Positions 23,297 through 33,921 are shown, counted from the stretch's first letter. The stretch is 45,903 bases of DNA from CAYOHG01 sp964465125 (GCA_964465125.1 CAYXIO010000031.1:1-45903), one strand, 5' to 3'. Notes: generated by a model not told the origin, from the sequence alone. Translations and numbers: made by a program.

Positions 23297-23920
23297 CTAC
23301 GGCACGACGACGGCTTCGGGCCGTGCCGACGCGTTGGGCAACAGCTCGATGAGTCCGCCGGCCCAATCTCCATGATCGTGGCCGATGCCGTCGCCGGCGT
23401 CCTCGACGCGCAGGGACAGCCGCTTCACGCCGCTCAAGTCGACGGAGATTGATTGAGGCGCCTGACCGCCACGCAGGGTCGCACTGCGGGACACTTCGCG
23501 ATCATCCGCTACGACGACGAAGACCACCGACCCGCTGGAGCCGGTTTCATCGTCGACGCCGACGCGCACGTCGAAGCGTTTCGCCTGGCCGTGCAGGTTG
23601 ATGTCGAACCGTCCGATCGCGTGCGTCCCGAGGCCGTGCAGGTATTGCGTGCCGCGAAGCGCGAGCAGGTTGCCGTCGACGGAGCGGCAGGCTTGCGGCT
23701 GCCCCCAGCCCTGTTTCGCGAGGCTGATGTCCAGGCTGTCGAGCCAGACGGAGTGGGCGGGGGCCTCCCACGCAGTCAGGTCGGCGCCTGCACCGCCGCG
23801 CGACGCGGCGCAGCCGCCGGCGCCCAGCAGCAGGACGGTCAAGACGAATCCGGACGCGACGACGGGGCGGCGGAGACTGGCAAGACGGGCACAGTCGCGA
23901 CGCAATGGAGCGGTCAACAT
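23297..23920 (-). CDS. NPCBM-domain lipoprotein
   Basis: A 207-residue protein whose ATG (23920) shares a base with the stop of the ABC permease (TGATG), so translation is coupled. A basic N-terminus, hydrophobic segment and lipobox (LLLGAGGC, about residues 30-37) mark it as a lipoprotein. The rest fits the NPCBM domain (putative carbohydrate-binding module): WLDSLDISLAKQGWG, GLGTHAIGRFDINLHG, RFDVRVGVDDETGSSGSVVF, then DHGDWAGGLIELL. NPCBM domains usually sit on glycoside hydrolases; here the domain stands alone behind an exporter, suggesting a surface sugar- or envelope-binding accessory. Role is inferred. Confidence 0.75.
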   Translation of the reverse strand: MLTAPLRRDCARLASLRRPVVASGFVLTVLLLGAGGCAASRGGAGADLTAWEAPAHSVWLDSLDISLAKQGWGQPQACRSVDGNLLALRGTQYLHGLGTHAIGRFDINLHGQAKRFDVRVGVDDETGSSGSVVFVVVADDREVSRSATLRGGQAPQSISVDLSGVKRLSLRVEDAGDGIGHDHGDWAGGLIELLPNASARPEAVVVP

Positions 23921-25229
23921 CAGCAGACCTCCCAGCGCCGCGCGAAGAACCGGGCGGCGGCGAGCAAGACGAGCGTGAGCACGATCAGCACCGAGACTTC
24001 CGGCCAGAGTTCGTTGATGGGGAAATCTCGCCAGAACACCTTGTGAAAACCGTCGAGCGCCCAGGCGTTAAACGTGATGTACCCGAACTGCTGCATCGAG
24101 GCGGGCATCATGAAGCGCGGGAACATGCTCCCGCCGATCGCGGACATCACCAGGATCAGGATGGTCGAGATGCCGCTGAGCTGGGCGCGGGATCGGCAGA
24201 GCGTTGCCAGGCAGAGCCCGAACCCGCCGGCGGCACTGGCGCTGACGAGCGCCATGACGGCGAAACCGGCCAGGTGGTTCGGGGTGAAGAGGTTCATTCC
24301 GAAGACCAGCCAGCCCCACAGGAACATCACCGACACCTGGATGAAGCCCAGTACGGTGATGTAGATCCACTTGCCGGCGAGCAGTTGACCCATCCGAATG
24401 CGCGAGGAAAGCAGCCGCTCGAGCGTGCCCGCCTCGTGCTCCTCGAGCAGCGACCCGCCCGCGCCGCTGGCCATGAAGAGCAGAAACATCACGCCGGTTC
24501 CGGCGGCGTAGAAGGAGATGGCCGGCGAGGACGCCAGCTCGTGTTGGCTGTGGAACACGTCGATCACGTTGATCTGCACCAGGCCGCCGGACAGTGGGCT
24601 TTGTCGGGGCGCGGGCCGCGTCGAGCCGGCGGGAGCCGAGTCCGTCGTGCCCGTTGCCGCAGTCGGTCGCAACGTGGGTAGGAGCAGATCGATTGCGGCG
24701 CGCTGCGCCGCGGTCAGCCCGCCGGCGTATTTTTCGAACATCCGCACGCCTTGTTGCAGCAGCATGTCGGGTGCGGCGGCGAAGGCCGACTTCTGCAACA
24801 GCCCGAAGACAAGCTGCGGCGCCACCGGATCCGAGCGATCCGCCAGCACGTCGATTGGGATCGCGCGGCCGTCCAGGCTGCCGAAGGTATCGCCGAAGCC
24901 GCGCGGAATGACGATTCCCACCGGCGCACGGCCCTCTCGCACGACGCGCTGCGCAATCTCGCGCGTCATGGGCTCGCCGCCGACGCGCGGCTGCGTGGTC
25001 CGCGCGTCGATGCTTGGGTCCGTGCGCAGCAGCTCGTACAGGCGTCGGCTGGCCTCGCTCTGATCCTCGTCCACCAGCCCGACTTCGAGCTGCTTGGTCA
25101 GGCCGCGCTCCTGCTGGCCGAACACCCAGGCGAAGATCGAAAAGAACACGACCGGAAGCACGAAGGTGAGCCCCAGCGCGACCCGGTCGCGCAGCAACCC
25201 GAGCCAGCAGACGCGCACCACGGTAAGGA

Positions 25230-25233
<4 letters not shown>
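23920..25233 (-). CDS. ABC-2 type transporter permease (exporter)
   Basis: A 437-residue membrane protein. One N-terminal helix (VALGLTFVLPVVFFSIFAWVF) is followed by a large extracytoplasmic domain (residues 45-250, including a Pro/Ser/Thr-rich insert) and then five or six membrane helices at the C-terminus with the ABC-2 element LLEEHEAGTLERLLSSRI before GKWIYITVLGFIQV. This is the layout of DrrB/YhbR-like half-exporters. The start overlaps the end of the ATPase gene (ATGA at 25230-25233). Substrate unknown; antibiotic, lipid or polysaccharide export are all possible. Confidence 0.85.
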
Positions 25234-26189
<956 letters not shown>

Positions 26190-26349
26190 GCGCAGGAATG
26201 ATGCGCGCGGAAGGGCTGCTTGTCATGCGGCGGAAATCGCGCGGCGCGGAAAAGGCGGTCCGCTATACTGACTGGGCACGACAACCGTGCGCGGCCGGGG
26301 GCCGTTCGGCCCTGCCCGCCGCTTCCAATCAACACGGGGAGAAGTACGC

Positions 26350-27915
26350 ATGAGAAGCAGGATTGCGACGGTGGGAGCGCTGGCCTGTTTCGCGGCAGCA
26401 TGGGGAAGCGCCGCGGAACGCGTCAGCCAGAACGCCGGTCTGTCTCAGCCGCAGGTAGAATGGGCTCCCGGCGAACTGATCATCGGCTTCCAGGCGGTTC
26501 CGTCGGCGAACGACCTGGACGTAATCGACGCCGCCCTGGGCAACGTGCGCTCCTGGCGGACGCTGCCGCACGCGCCGCATGCCAAAGGTCAGCCCGGCGT
26601 GCCGCACCCGCTCGAGTCGGTGCGGATCATTACGGTGCCGGATGAGGTGGACATCCTGGCGCTGGCGCAGCGCGTCGCGCTGCTGCCGGGGGTGGCGTAC
26701 GCCGAGCCGAACTACATTACGCACACCGCGCTACATCCGAACGACCCGTCCTACGACTCGCTGCAGTACGGACCGCAAATTGTCAGCGCCGAGGGCGCGT
26801 GGGACATCACGACTGGCGATGCCTCGGTGGTGCTGGCCGTGGCTGACACCGGATATAACTACAACCACGAGGACCTGGTGGGCGCGCTCTGGGTGAATGA
26901 CGACCCCATCAACGCCGTGGACGACGACGGCAACGGTTTCATCGACGACGTCAACGGCTGGGATTTCTACAACAACGACAACAACATGCTGGATCAGAAC
27001 CAGCACGGCAGCCATGTGTCGGGCATCGCCGCGGCCCGCACTGACAACGGGGTCGGGATCGCCGGCATGGCGCAGGTCTCAGTCATGCCGCTTCAGGTCT
27101 TCAGCTCGGGCGGCAGCGGCACCTGGGACGCGATCGCCAACGCGATCTTCTACGCTACCGACAACGACGCGCACGTGTTGAACTACAGCGGCGGCGGCAA
27201 CGGAGGCTCTGCGCTGCTTCAGCAGGCCGTCGACTACGCCTATGCCAACAACTTCACCGTGGTCGCGGCGGCGGGAAACTTCGGCAGCTCCACGCCGTTT
27301 TATCCGGCCGCCTACGACAGCGTGATCGCGGTCTCCGGCACCGACCGCTTCGACAATCGTTACACCTCCTCCAACTTCGGGAACTGGATCGACGTGGCTG
27401 CGCCCGCCGTAAACGTCTATTCGCTCTCATGCTGCGGCAGCAACGCGTACACGACCCTGACGGGCACGAGCATGGCGTCGCCGCACGTGGCGGGGCTGGT
27501 GGCGCTGATGATGTCGATCGACCCGACGCTCACGCCGACGCAAGTTCGCGACCTTCTCCGCGAGAACGCAGTCGACCTGGGCACGCCCGGCTTCGACCAG
27601 TACTTCGGCTACGGGCGCATCGACGCGTTTGCAACCCTCTCGGCGATGACCGGCGGCCCGCCGCCGATCACCTGCGATGACATCCTGCGGGTGCGCGCGT
27701 TCTGCTTCAACGGCCGGCTGCTCGTGGCGGTTCGCATGACCGACACCAGCAACAGCGGGCGGGCGCTGATGATCGACGTGAACGGGACGTTGCACGAGGT
27801 GACGATCAGTGGTTCGCGTGCGATCCTGAGCCTTGCCGGACAGAGCGGGCCGCAAGTGGTCACGCTGGTCGAGCCGGCGGACTGCGTGGCGCCGATCGAA
27901 GTGAACTGCAACTAG
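26350..27915 (+). CDS. Secreted subtilisin-like serine protease (S8)
   Basis: A 521-residue exported protease. ATG 26350 follows GGGGAGAA and opens a signal peptide (ATVGALACFAAAWGSAA). Residues 35-115 are an inhibitor-I9-like propeptide (GELIIGFQ, ending GVAYAEPNY). The catalytic triad is intact: Asp166 (VADTGYNYNHED), His219 (HGSHVSGIAA), Ser374 (GTSMASPHVAGL). An acidic loop DDDGNGFIDDVNGWDF is probably a calcium site. The C-terminal 95 residues after GGPPP form a small Cys-containing beta domain; it lacks the Ig/dockerin cassette of the three proteases further on. A TATACT at 26264-26269 could be its -10. A terminator follows at 27972. Confidence 0.93.
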   Translation: MRSRIATVGALACFAAAWGSAAERVSQNAGLSQPQVEWAPGELIIGFQAVPSANDLDVIDAALGNVRSWRTLPHAPHAKGQPGVPHPLESVRIITVPDEVDILALAQRVALLPGVAYAEPNYITHTALHPNDPSYDSLQYGPQIVSAEGAWDITTGDASVVLAVADTGYNYNHEDLVGALWVNDDPINAVDDDGNGFIDDVNGWDFYNNDNNMLDQNQHGSHVSGIAAARTDNGVGIAGMAQVSVMPLQVFSSGGSGTWDAIANAIFYATDNDAHVLNYSGGGNGGSALLQQAVDYAYANNFTVVAAAGNFGSSTPFYPAAYDSVIAVSGTDRFDNRYTSSNFGNWIDVAAPAVNVYSLSCCGSNAYTTLTGTSMASPHVAGLVALMMSIDPTLTPTQVRDLLRENAVDLGTPGFDQYFGYGRIDAFATLSAMTGGPPPITCDDILRVRAFCFNGRLLVAVRMTDTSNSGRALMIDVNGTLHEVTISGSRAILSLAGQSGPQVVTLVEPADCVAPIEVNCN

Positions 27916-27971
27916 AAGCGGGCATGTTTCCGGCTCGATGCCGGTACTTGACGACCCCACGCGAGGAAAAG

Positions 27972-28002
27972 AGCCCTCCGCCTTCCGCGGAGGGCTTTCT
28001 TT
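27972..28002. terminator. Bidirectional rho-independent terminator
   Basis: AGCCCTCCGC (27972-27981) and GCGGAGGGCT (27987-27996) form a perfect 10-bp stem with loop CTTCC, followed by TTCTTT. On the other strand the stem is followed by a TCTTTTCC run. It separates the convergent S8 protease and PEP-CTERM genes. Confidence 0.85.
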
Positions 28003-28030
28003 GCGCCTCCGTGACGGGGCGGCGACCCCA

Positions 28031-28065
28031 AGAAAAGCACAGCGGCCGGATTTCTCCGGCCGCTG
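28031..28065 (-). terminator. Rho-independent terminator of the PEP-CTERM gene
   Basis: An 11-bp perfect stem (28040-28050 with 28055-28065) with a four-base loop; read on the minus strand it is followed by GTGCTTTTCTT. It lies 40 bases after the stop of the PEP-CTERM gene. Confidence 0.8.
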
Positions 28066-28104
28066 CGTGGACGTCACTCGAACGACGAGGAGCCGCGATT
28101 CGGT

Positions 28105-28938
28105 CTAGCCGCGACGTCGCAGAGAGAACAGGCCGCCGATCGCCAGCAGAGCCAGCGAAGCGGGCTCGGGAACGATGCGCAGGTTGTCGAAGCCGAAGCC
28201 TTCGGTGCCGCCGTCCGAGACCGCGGTGAAGCGGATCGTCATGGAGCTGCCGGTCCCCGCGATTGCAGCAGAGAAGTTCTGGTAGTTGTCCGAGAGCTTG
28301 ATGCCGTTGATCAGCAGGGGATCGTCGAGCGCGACCGCCGCGCCGATATCCATCATGTAGTTCTGGTTGGTCAGCTCGTCGGTCGTCGTCGCCAGCAGCG
28401 TCTGGAACGCGCCGCCGTCGATCGAATACGACCAACTGAACATGTCCGCCAGCTCGGCGTCGCCCATGGCGGCGACGTCGACGCTGAACACGAGGCTCGT
28501 CGCGCCGCTGATGTTGAAGGTGAAGTCGGCGTTGAGCGGGGTGGAGCCGAAATCGTTGACCGTGTCGGTCACGCCGAAGAAGCCGTTCGTGTACGCGATA
28601 CCCGCGAACCCGACGACGTCGGTGGCGAGAACGGTGTTGCCCGCGGCCGCGGCGACGGAATCATCCGAGATGCCGAACGGCATGCCGACGTTGTTCGGGC
28701 CGACGTTGGCGCGATCCATCGGCCAGAAGGCGTCGCCCGCGACCCAGGCGGTGCTGGCGGTGGGCGGCGTGACCTGGCCGGCGTCGGTGCCGAAGCCGGT
28801 GCCGCTGTAGGTGTAGACCGAATTCGAGTACCCGGTGAGGCCGGTCTCGGTGCCGTCGAAATCGACGTAACCGACGTCGGCGGCCAGCGCGGACGCCGCG
28901 CAGGCGAGAATCAGTGTGCTGGCAAGAAACTTCTTCAT
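28105..28938 (-). CDS. PEP-CTERM sorting-domain protein
   Basis: A 277-residue exported protein. ATG 28938 has GGAGGAGG just upstream and opens a signal peptide (MKKFLASTLILACAASALAA). The mature part is a Gly/Thr/Ser/Asp-rich beta protein without Cys. It ends with the PEP-CTERM signal: VPEP, a hydrophobic stretch (ASLALLAIGGLFSL) and RRRG. Such proteins are cut and anchored by an exosortase, which is not encoded in this window, and are often linked to extracellular polysaccharide. The repeated GFGFDNLRI just before the signal is common in these proteins. Ligand and role unknown. Confidence 0.88.
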   Translation of the reverse strand: MKKFLASTLILACAASALAADVGYVDFDGTETGLTGYSNSVYTYSGTGFGTDAGQVTPPTASTAWVAGDAFWPMDRANVGPNNVGMPFGISDDSVAAAAGNTVLATDVVGFAGIAYTNGFFGVTDTVNDFGSTPLNADFTFNISGATSLVFSVDVAAMGDAELADMFSWSYSIDGGAFQTLLATTTDELTNQNYMMDIGAAVALDDPLLINGIKLSDNYQNFSAAIAGTGSSMTIRFTAVSDGGTEGFGFDNLRIVPEPASLALLAIGGLFSLRRRG

Positions 28939-29212
28939 ACATCCTCCTCCATTGGTAGGCGTCGACCGATTCGAACCCGGCAGACCGTATCCGGGGGGAG
29001 TGTGCCGGTGCGAATCCAGATTCACGGGTCCAAACGGGAGGGGTTCCTACGACCCGGCGATGGGACGGGGTGTAGCGACTCGCCTCCTCCTGTGCCTCAC
29101 AGTGTATCAGGGGCTCCGAGCGACGCAACCTGCCGGGCGCTAAGTCTGTGTGAAATCGAGCAGATCGCGGGCTTGCGTCGTCGGACTCGAAGTCGTCGCC
29201 CAACGCGCGCCG

Positions 29213-30568
29213 TCAAGGTGCTCTGCGCGGTGCGGAGCTTGGGGCGCGAACGTCGCCGGTGGTCCCCACCAGCCACGAAAAGGTCCGCAGGGCCACGAGG
29301 TTGAACAGGATCGCGATGAGAAACGAATGGCCGCCGATCGTCTGATAAGCGAGCGTGCCTGCCAGCGGCATGATCAGCCCGCGCACTCCGGTCAAGGCGA
29401 CGTGGATGCCCAGGTAAAGCTCGGCTTGCTCGCCGGAGGCGAAATCGAGGTGGCCGATGGACCAGGCCAGCGTCCCACCGCCGCGGGCGACGCCGTTGAG
29501 AAGCCTTCCCAGAAGGAAGACGCCGTACGCGAGGATGACGGACCCGCCGAAGTCAAGTTGCAGGATGTAGTATGCCAGGGTCACGCCGACATAGGACGAG
29601 AGCCAGATCTGGGTGTTCACCACGCGGAAGCGGATCACGCCGTGGCGGTCTAGGTAGTACGACCAGGCCGCGAGGGTGAGAAGCGTGACCAGCGTGGGAA
29701 CGAAAGTGATCAGGGCACTGGCGTGCAGGTAGCCGAGGCCGAGGCCGCCCGAAAGCAGGCTGATGAGGATGCCGTCGACGAAGAAGTTGGCCGAGCCGAG
29801 GCAGAACTGCCCGAGCATGTAAACGGCGTAAGGCCGATCGCGGTGAAGAATCGCGATCGCGTCGGAGAAGGAATGCCACCAGGCGGCGCGGCCGTCGGCC
29901 GACCGTTGCCGGCGCTCCCGCACCGCGCGGATCAACTCGGCGCGCTCGCCGCGGATTCGCACGAAGCTGAGCGGCGCAAGGGAGAAGGCTCCAATCAGCG
30001 CCGTGGCGGGATAGAGGAAGCGATACAGCAGGGGGTCGTGATCGAACAGCGCGGTCGCCGCCACGCCGCTGAGCAGCGAGATCAGCCAGCGCAGCGTGAG
30101 CAGGCGCGAGGTGATGCGGGCTCGATGGGAAGTCGGGTAATTGACGCGCCAGATGGTCGAGCGGAGCGTCAGCAGACCGGACAGCAGGGTGTTCATCAGG
30201 CCGACCTGAGCGGCGAAGATCACGGCGCCCCAGCGCTGCCAGGTGGACGGCGTGAGCGCGACGCTGGCGACGCAGAGAAGCAGTAGCGCCGCGAGCGTCA
30301 GGTAGGTCGGGCGCTTGCGCAGGGTCTGAAGCGCGATCCCCCAGACCAGGTTCAGGACGTTGGCGATGATCGGAAGCGACCAGACAATCGTCGTAAGGGC
30401 GTCCGACGCGCCGAAGGTCTTCTTGGCTACCACGCCGGCGATCGTCCCGTCCAGCGTCCCGACGACGACGCCCCACAGGGCAAGGTGCGCGAATTCGCGC
30501 CGGTAGTTCGGCCGGGACAGGCGGGGGAGGTCGTCGATGCGAAGAAAGTCGAACACGTGGTTTGTCAT
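29213..30568 (-). CDS. Major facilitator superfamily transporter
   Basis: A 451-residue integral membrane protein with about twelve hydrophobic segments in two halves separated by a basic cytoplasmic loop (RIRGERAELIRAVRERRQR, about residues 205-225). The first half includes LALWGVVVGTLDGTIAGVVAKK and the second VFLLGRLLNGVARGGGTLAW. No substrate signature is recognised. The start at 30568 has no strong ribosome-binding site, and the promoter of the divergent tatA gene overlaps it. Confidence 0.8.
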   Translation of the reverse strand: MTNHVFDFLRIDDLPRLSRPNYRREFAHLALWGVVVGTLDGTIAGVVAKKTFGASDALTTIVWSLPIIANVLNLVWGIALQTLRKRPTYLTLAALLLLCVASVALTPSTWQRWGAVIFAAQVGLMNTLLSGLLTLRSTIWRVNYPTSHRARITSRLLTLRWLISLLSGVAATALFDHDPLLYRFLYPATALIGAFSLAPLSFVRIRGERAELIRAVRERRQRSADGRAAWWHSFSDAIAILHRDRPYAVYMLGQFCLGSANFFVDGILISLLSGGLGLGYLHASALITFVPTLVTLLTLAAWSYYLDRHGVIRFRVVNTQIWLSSYVGVTLAYYILQLDFGGSVILAYGVFLLGRLLNGVARGGGTLAWSIGHLDFASGEQAELYLGIHVALTGVRGLIMPLAGTLAYQTIGGHSFLIAILFNLVALRTFSWLVGTTGDVRAPSSAPRRAP

Positions 30569-30591
30569 AGCTTGGGTCGTGGTAGTATCAT
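30562..30591 (+). promoter_or_regulatory. Predicted promoter of tatA
   Basis: TTGTCA (30562-30567, five of six), 18 bases, TATCAT (30586-30591, five of six). It overlaps the first codons of the divergent MFS gene, so transcription of tatA and the MFS gene may interfere. Confidence 0.5.
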
Positions 30592-30660
30592 ACGGCGGAT
30601 GGAGCGGTCGGATTGCCGGGCCGTGAGTTCTGTCGGCAGTTCGCGGCTACCTGAGGTGTC

Positions 30661-30945
30661 ATGATGTTGGCGTTTATCAACCTGAGCAGCCCCAGCCATC
30701 TCCTCGTGATTCTCGCGGTGGCGCTCCTGCTGTTCGGCAACCGTCTGCCCGAGGTGGCCCGCTCGCTGGGTCGCGCGTTCAACGAGTTCAAGCGCGGCCT
30801 GCGCGACGTGGACGACGAGATCAAGCGAACGGACGGCGCGCCTTCGCCGCCCCGCGAACGCGAGAAGCTCGCCGCTCCGCCGAGCTCGTCCCCCCAGGAC
30901 ACGGTCGCGCGTTCGGAAAACTCGGAGCGCGAGCAGGCACCGTAG
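30661..30945 (+). CDS. tatA: Sec-independent translocase subunit TatA/E
   Basis: A 94-residue (or 93, from ATG 30664, better spaced from GAGG at 30653-30656) membrane protein. One N-terminal helix (HLLVILAVALLLFGNRLPE) with the FG-x-x-LPE hinge leads into an amphipathic helix (VARSLGRAFNEFKRGL) and a charged, Pro/Ser-rich tail: the TatA layout. TatA forms the pore for folded proteins with twin-arginine signals. No tatC or tatB is nearby. The short N-terminus before the helix is typical. Confidence 0.9.
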   Translation: MMLAFINLSSPSHLLVILAVALLLFGNRLPEVARSLGRAFNEFKRGLRDVDDEIKRTDGAPSPPREREKLAAPPSSSPQDTVARSENSEREQAP

Positions 30946-31381
30946 ACTCCCTCGCCGAACCGTGTGGCCGACCAGGCTCCCTCCGAACGGTCTGCCGCGC
31001 GTCTGCCGCCATTCCGGCCGCTCGTCGAAGGCGCAGCCAGGTCCGAGAAATAACGCCTCAAGTCGAAAATGTTCCTCGATCTTGCGGCGTGCAGGTTGAC
31101 CGCGCCGGCGCGGGGACTTATTCTGTAGTCTACGCGAGCTGCTTCGCGATCCTTTCGGTGGACGGTCCATCCGTCAGATAGCCCCGTGGTTTCGGTCAGG
31201 CATGGCGCCCGACACGCCAGAAGCCGGCGCGAGCTGGTATTGCGGGGGGGGGAGCCGGCCCAACGCGAGCGCGAAGTCTAGGTGTGGCGATGTGAACCGC
31301 GCGGCCAGCGCGGGACGCAAGGATGGATTTTTCGTCTCGGCCTTGCCGCAGCGAGCAGCGGCACACACGTGGGAGTAAAGC
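30946..31381. other. Intergenic region upstream of the metalloprotease gene
   Basis: No gene is seen; frames on both strands are Arg/Pro-rich and lack motifs. It holds a promoter candidate at 31096-31124, giving a leader of about 250 bases for the downstream gene. Confidence 0.5.
31096..31124 (+). promoter_or_regulatory. Predicted sigma-70-type promoter upstream of the metalloprotease
   Basis: TTGACC (31096-31101, five of six), 17 bases, TATTCT (31119-31124, four of six). It points to the gene at 31382 across a leader of about 250 bases. Confidence 0.45.
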
Positions 31382-33628
31382 ATGTCGACGAGAGAATCGA
31401 AGAGCGGATTGACACGCTGGCTGCACGCCGGCATCGGCCTGCTGAGCGGACTGGTGCTCAGCGGCAGCGCCCTGGGGCAGGTTGGCATGGGCCAGGCTGC
31501 GGACCGGCTCGGCGCGGAAGTGAACAGCCTCCTGAACGTCCGCGCCAGCCAGATCGTGACGCTGGACGTAAACTGGACGCCGGGCGTCGCCCAGTCGTTC
31601 GTGGTTCCGTTCGACGGTGCGGACTACACACTGGATCTGTATCCCGCGACCGTGCGCGCCCCGGGCTACCAAGTGCTCGTGCAGGGACCGGATGGATCGT
31701 TCACTCCGGGCGAGATCGCCGCTGAGAGCACGCTGCGCGGCGTGGTGGTTGGCGACGATTCGAGCGTGGCCGGCGCCTCGCTGATGGATGACGGTCTGCA
31801 CGGCTCGTTCATTCGCGGCGACGGCGAGCGCATCTGGATTCAGCCTCTCGTCAGCGTGACTCCCAACGCGGACCTGGACGAGTACGTGGTCTATCGTCAG
31901 TCGGACGTGCTGCCGAACAACGGCCTTTGCGGCACTGCGGACGCCGATGCCGACCCGATCGACGAGATCGGTCTTGAGGACGGGATGGGCGGCCAGCGTG
32001 TGACGATCTACACGGCGCAGCTCGCCTGCGACGCGGACGTCGAATACTACAACCGCTGGGGCGGCGTGTCGGGCGTGCAGAACCGCGTGAACACGATCGT
32101 CAACCAGGTCAACGTCCAGTACGAGCGCGACGTTCAGATCACGCACGTGATCACGGCGATCATCGTTCGCACCAGCGAGCCTGATCCGTACTCCTCGACC
32201 GACCCGTCGACCCTGCTGAGCCAGTTCCGCACCGAATGGATCAACAACCAGGGCGCCATCACGCGCGACCTCGCCCACCTCTTCACCAACAAGAACATCA
32301 ACGGCGGCGTGATCGGCATCGCCTGGACGATCGGCGGCGTCTGCACGAGCAGCGCGTACTGCCTGTCGCAGGCCGAGTGCTGCGGCAGCCTGTCGTGTGC
32401 GACAGACCTGGTCGCGCACGAGTGCGGACACATCTGGGGCGCCTCGCACTGCACCTGCGACAACCCGCCCTACACGATGAACCCGTACATCACCTGTGCG
32501 AATATCTTCTCGGCCGGGTCCATCAGCCAGATCATCGCCCATCGCAACTCGCGGACCTGCCTGACAACCTGTGGCGGCACGATCACCAGCGATCCGGCCC
32601 CGCAGACCAAGTGCGCCGGCGAGACCGCCCAGTTCAGCATCACCACCGACATCCCCAGCCCGACCTATCGTTGGCGCAAGGACGGCGTGAACCTGAACAA
32701 CGGCGGCGACATCAGCGGCGTGACCACCGCGACCCTGACCATCGCCAACGTCGACTTCTCGGACGCCGGCAACTATGACTGCCGCGTTACCGCCGGAACG
32801 TGCGACGTACTGAGCAATGCGGCCGCGCTGACGGTCAACGTGTGCTCGCAGCTCACCAGCTTCGTGAAGAACAACACGGCTCCGACCGGCGGTGCGGACA
32901 TCGGCACCTTCGACCGCAACTCGACCCACCACACCTTTGACATGGTGGTCGACACCGTGCTGGCCGCCAGCGACTGGACCGGCTCGGAATACTCCGTGGA
33001 CGTCGTCGCCCCGGCCCTCGGCCAAATCTGGCACGCCAGCGACCAGACCAACTTCGGCGGCGTTCCGGGCAACTTGAACGTCCCGTTCCTGCCCGATACC
33101 GATACGTCCACGAAGATCTTCGACACCTTTGCGGCGTCTCCGGGCGCGGCGTTCTTCATTCCGCCGCAGGTCGCGACTCCGGGCATGGTCTCGACCAACG
33201 TCAAGATCCGCGGCCTGAGCGGTCAGGGCGAAGAGGTTCCACTGACCTGGTTTGACACCGCGGTTAATTCCGGCGGCGTCATCTTCACGGCCTCGCGTCT
33301 GACGTTTGAGACGTATTCGCCGGCCACGCTGAACGTCGGCAGCGGCGATACGCTCTTCGCGACCATCACCGGCCGCACGTCGACGGCGAATACGCCCGGC
33401 GGCGTGGACTTCTCCGCCAGCATCTACTACAGCGCCAGCGGTGAGCCGTGCCCGTGGGACCTCGACAACGACGGCACCATCGAGCTGGATGACCTCTCTG
33501 TGGTCCTCGTCCACTTCGGGATGACCAGCGGCGCTACGCTCGAGGACGGCGATTTCGACGGCGACGGCGACGTCGACCTCGACGACCTGAGCGAGCTGCT
33601 CGTCCGCTTCGGCCAGGCCTGCCCGTAA
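31382..33628 (+). CDS. Secreted zinc metalloprotease (M12B/reprolysin-like) with Ig-like, unnamed beta and dockerin-like domains
   Basis: A 748-residue exported protein with signal peptide (LTRWLHAGIGLLSGLVLSGSALG). Residues 35-205 look like a propeptide. The metzincin domain (about 210-400) has the full zinc motif HECGHIWGASH (His346, His350, His356; Glu347 catalytic) and a Met soon after (YTMNP), with many Cys residues, as in reprolysin-like enzymes. It is followed by an Ig-like domain (about 400-485, YRWRKDGVNL to AGNYDCRV), a domain of about 190 residues shared with the next two genes (DWTGSEYSVDVVAPALGQIWHASDQTNFG core), and a two-repeat dockerin-like end (DLDNDGTIELDDL and DFDGDGDVDLDDL) closing in ACP. 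It differs from its neighbours only in the catalytic part. Confidence 0.88.
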   Translation: MSTRESKSGLTRWLHAGIGLLSGLVLSGSALGQVGMGQAADRLGAEVNSLLNVRASQIVTLDVNWTPGVAQSFVVPFDGADYTLDLYPATVRAPGYQVLVQGPDGSFTPGEIAAESTLRGVVVGDDSSVAGASLMDDGLHGSFIRGDGERIWIQPLVSVTPNADLDEYVVYRQSDVLPNNGLCGTADADADPIDEIGLEDGMGGQRVTIYTAQLACDADVEYYNRWGGVSGVQNRVNTIVNQVNVQYERDVQITHVITAIIVRTSEPDPYSSTDPSTLLSQFRTEWINNQGAITRDLAHLFTNKNINGGVIGIAWTIGGVCTSSAYCLSQAECCGSLSCATDLVAHECGHIWGASHCTCDNPPYTMNPYITCANIFSAGSISQIIAHRNSRTCLTTCGGTITSDPAPQTKCAGETAQFSITTDIPSPTYRWRKDGVNLNNGGDISGVTTATLTIANVDFSDAGNYDCRVTAGTCDVLSNAAALTVNVCSQLTSFVKNNTAPTGGADIGTFDRNSTHHTFDMVVDTVLAASDWTGSEYSVDVVAPALGQIWHASDQTNFGGVPGNLNVPFLPDTDTSTKIFDTFAASPGAAFFIPPQVATPGMVSTNVKIRGLSGQGEEVPLTWFDTAVNSGGVIFTASRLTFETYSPATLNVGSGDTLFATITGRTSTANTPGGVDFSASIYYSASGEPCPWDLDNDGTIELDDLSVVLVHFGMTSGATLEDGDFDGDGDVDLDDLSELLVRFGQACP
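33446..33628 (+). repeat. Dockerin-coding repeat, copy 1
   Basis: The last 61 codons (including stop) of the metalloprotease gene. Its 60-residue product differs from copy 2 (36046-36228) at only four positions, far closer than the domains before it. Confidence 0.85.
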
Positions 33629-33658
33629 CCCGGCAGGCTCCTGGTCGACGGTAGTCTG

Positions 33659-33705
33659 AAGCGCTGCGGACAGGGCCTCCCGGCCGGTCCGCAGCGCTTT
33701 CTTTA
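33659..33705 (+). terminator. Rho-independent terminator after the metalloprotease gene
   Basis: A perfect 13-bp stem (33659-33671 with 33687-33699) around a 15-base loop, followed by TTCTTTAT. It lies 31 bases after the stop. Confidence 0.85.
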
Positions 33706-33758
33706 TCGCTGCATCGACCCGCCGGGCTCGCCGGAGGCCTGCGCGGCGGAATCGGAAG

Positions 33759-33787
33759 TTGTGGGTTGACGGCGCGCTCGCTACACT
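33759..33787 (+). promoter_or_regulatory. Predicted promoter of the second S8 protease
   Basis: TTGTGG (33759-33764), 17 bases, TACACT (33782-33787); transcription would start about 130 bases before ATG 33922 and after the preceding terminator, so this gene is probably its own unit. Confidence 0.4.
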
Positions 33788-33921
33788 GAATGTCGGAAGG
33801 GAAGGGAGCGTCCGAATCCTGCGGCTTCCGACAGCCGACGGGCAATGGCCGGACCTTTCGGTCGAGTACTCATTCATCCTATCTCAGGACCAGCGCGGGC
33901 CGCGCTCGAGGAGCGTTCCAT

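Noticed and set aside
26264..26269. TATACT as a firm promoter for the first S8 protease
   Set aside because: The -10 is good, but no acceptable -35 lies 16-18 bases upstream, so it is mentioned only within the gene entry.
28966..28980. Minus-strand CCGGGTTCGAATCGG resembling a tRNA T-arm
   Set aside because: No acceptor, D or anticodon stem can be drawn around it; it lies in the leader of the PEP-CTERM gene.
28991..29040. Plus-strand sequence resembling a cobalamin-riboswitch box (GCCGGTGCGAATCC...)
   Set aside because: The remaining conserved segments, including the B12 box, are missing and no plus-strand gene follows.
30661..30945. A TatABC operon
   Set aside because: Only one TatA-type protein is present; no tatC-like multi-helix protein is adjacent, and the neighbouring MFS protein has about twelve helices and no TatC features.
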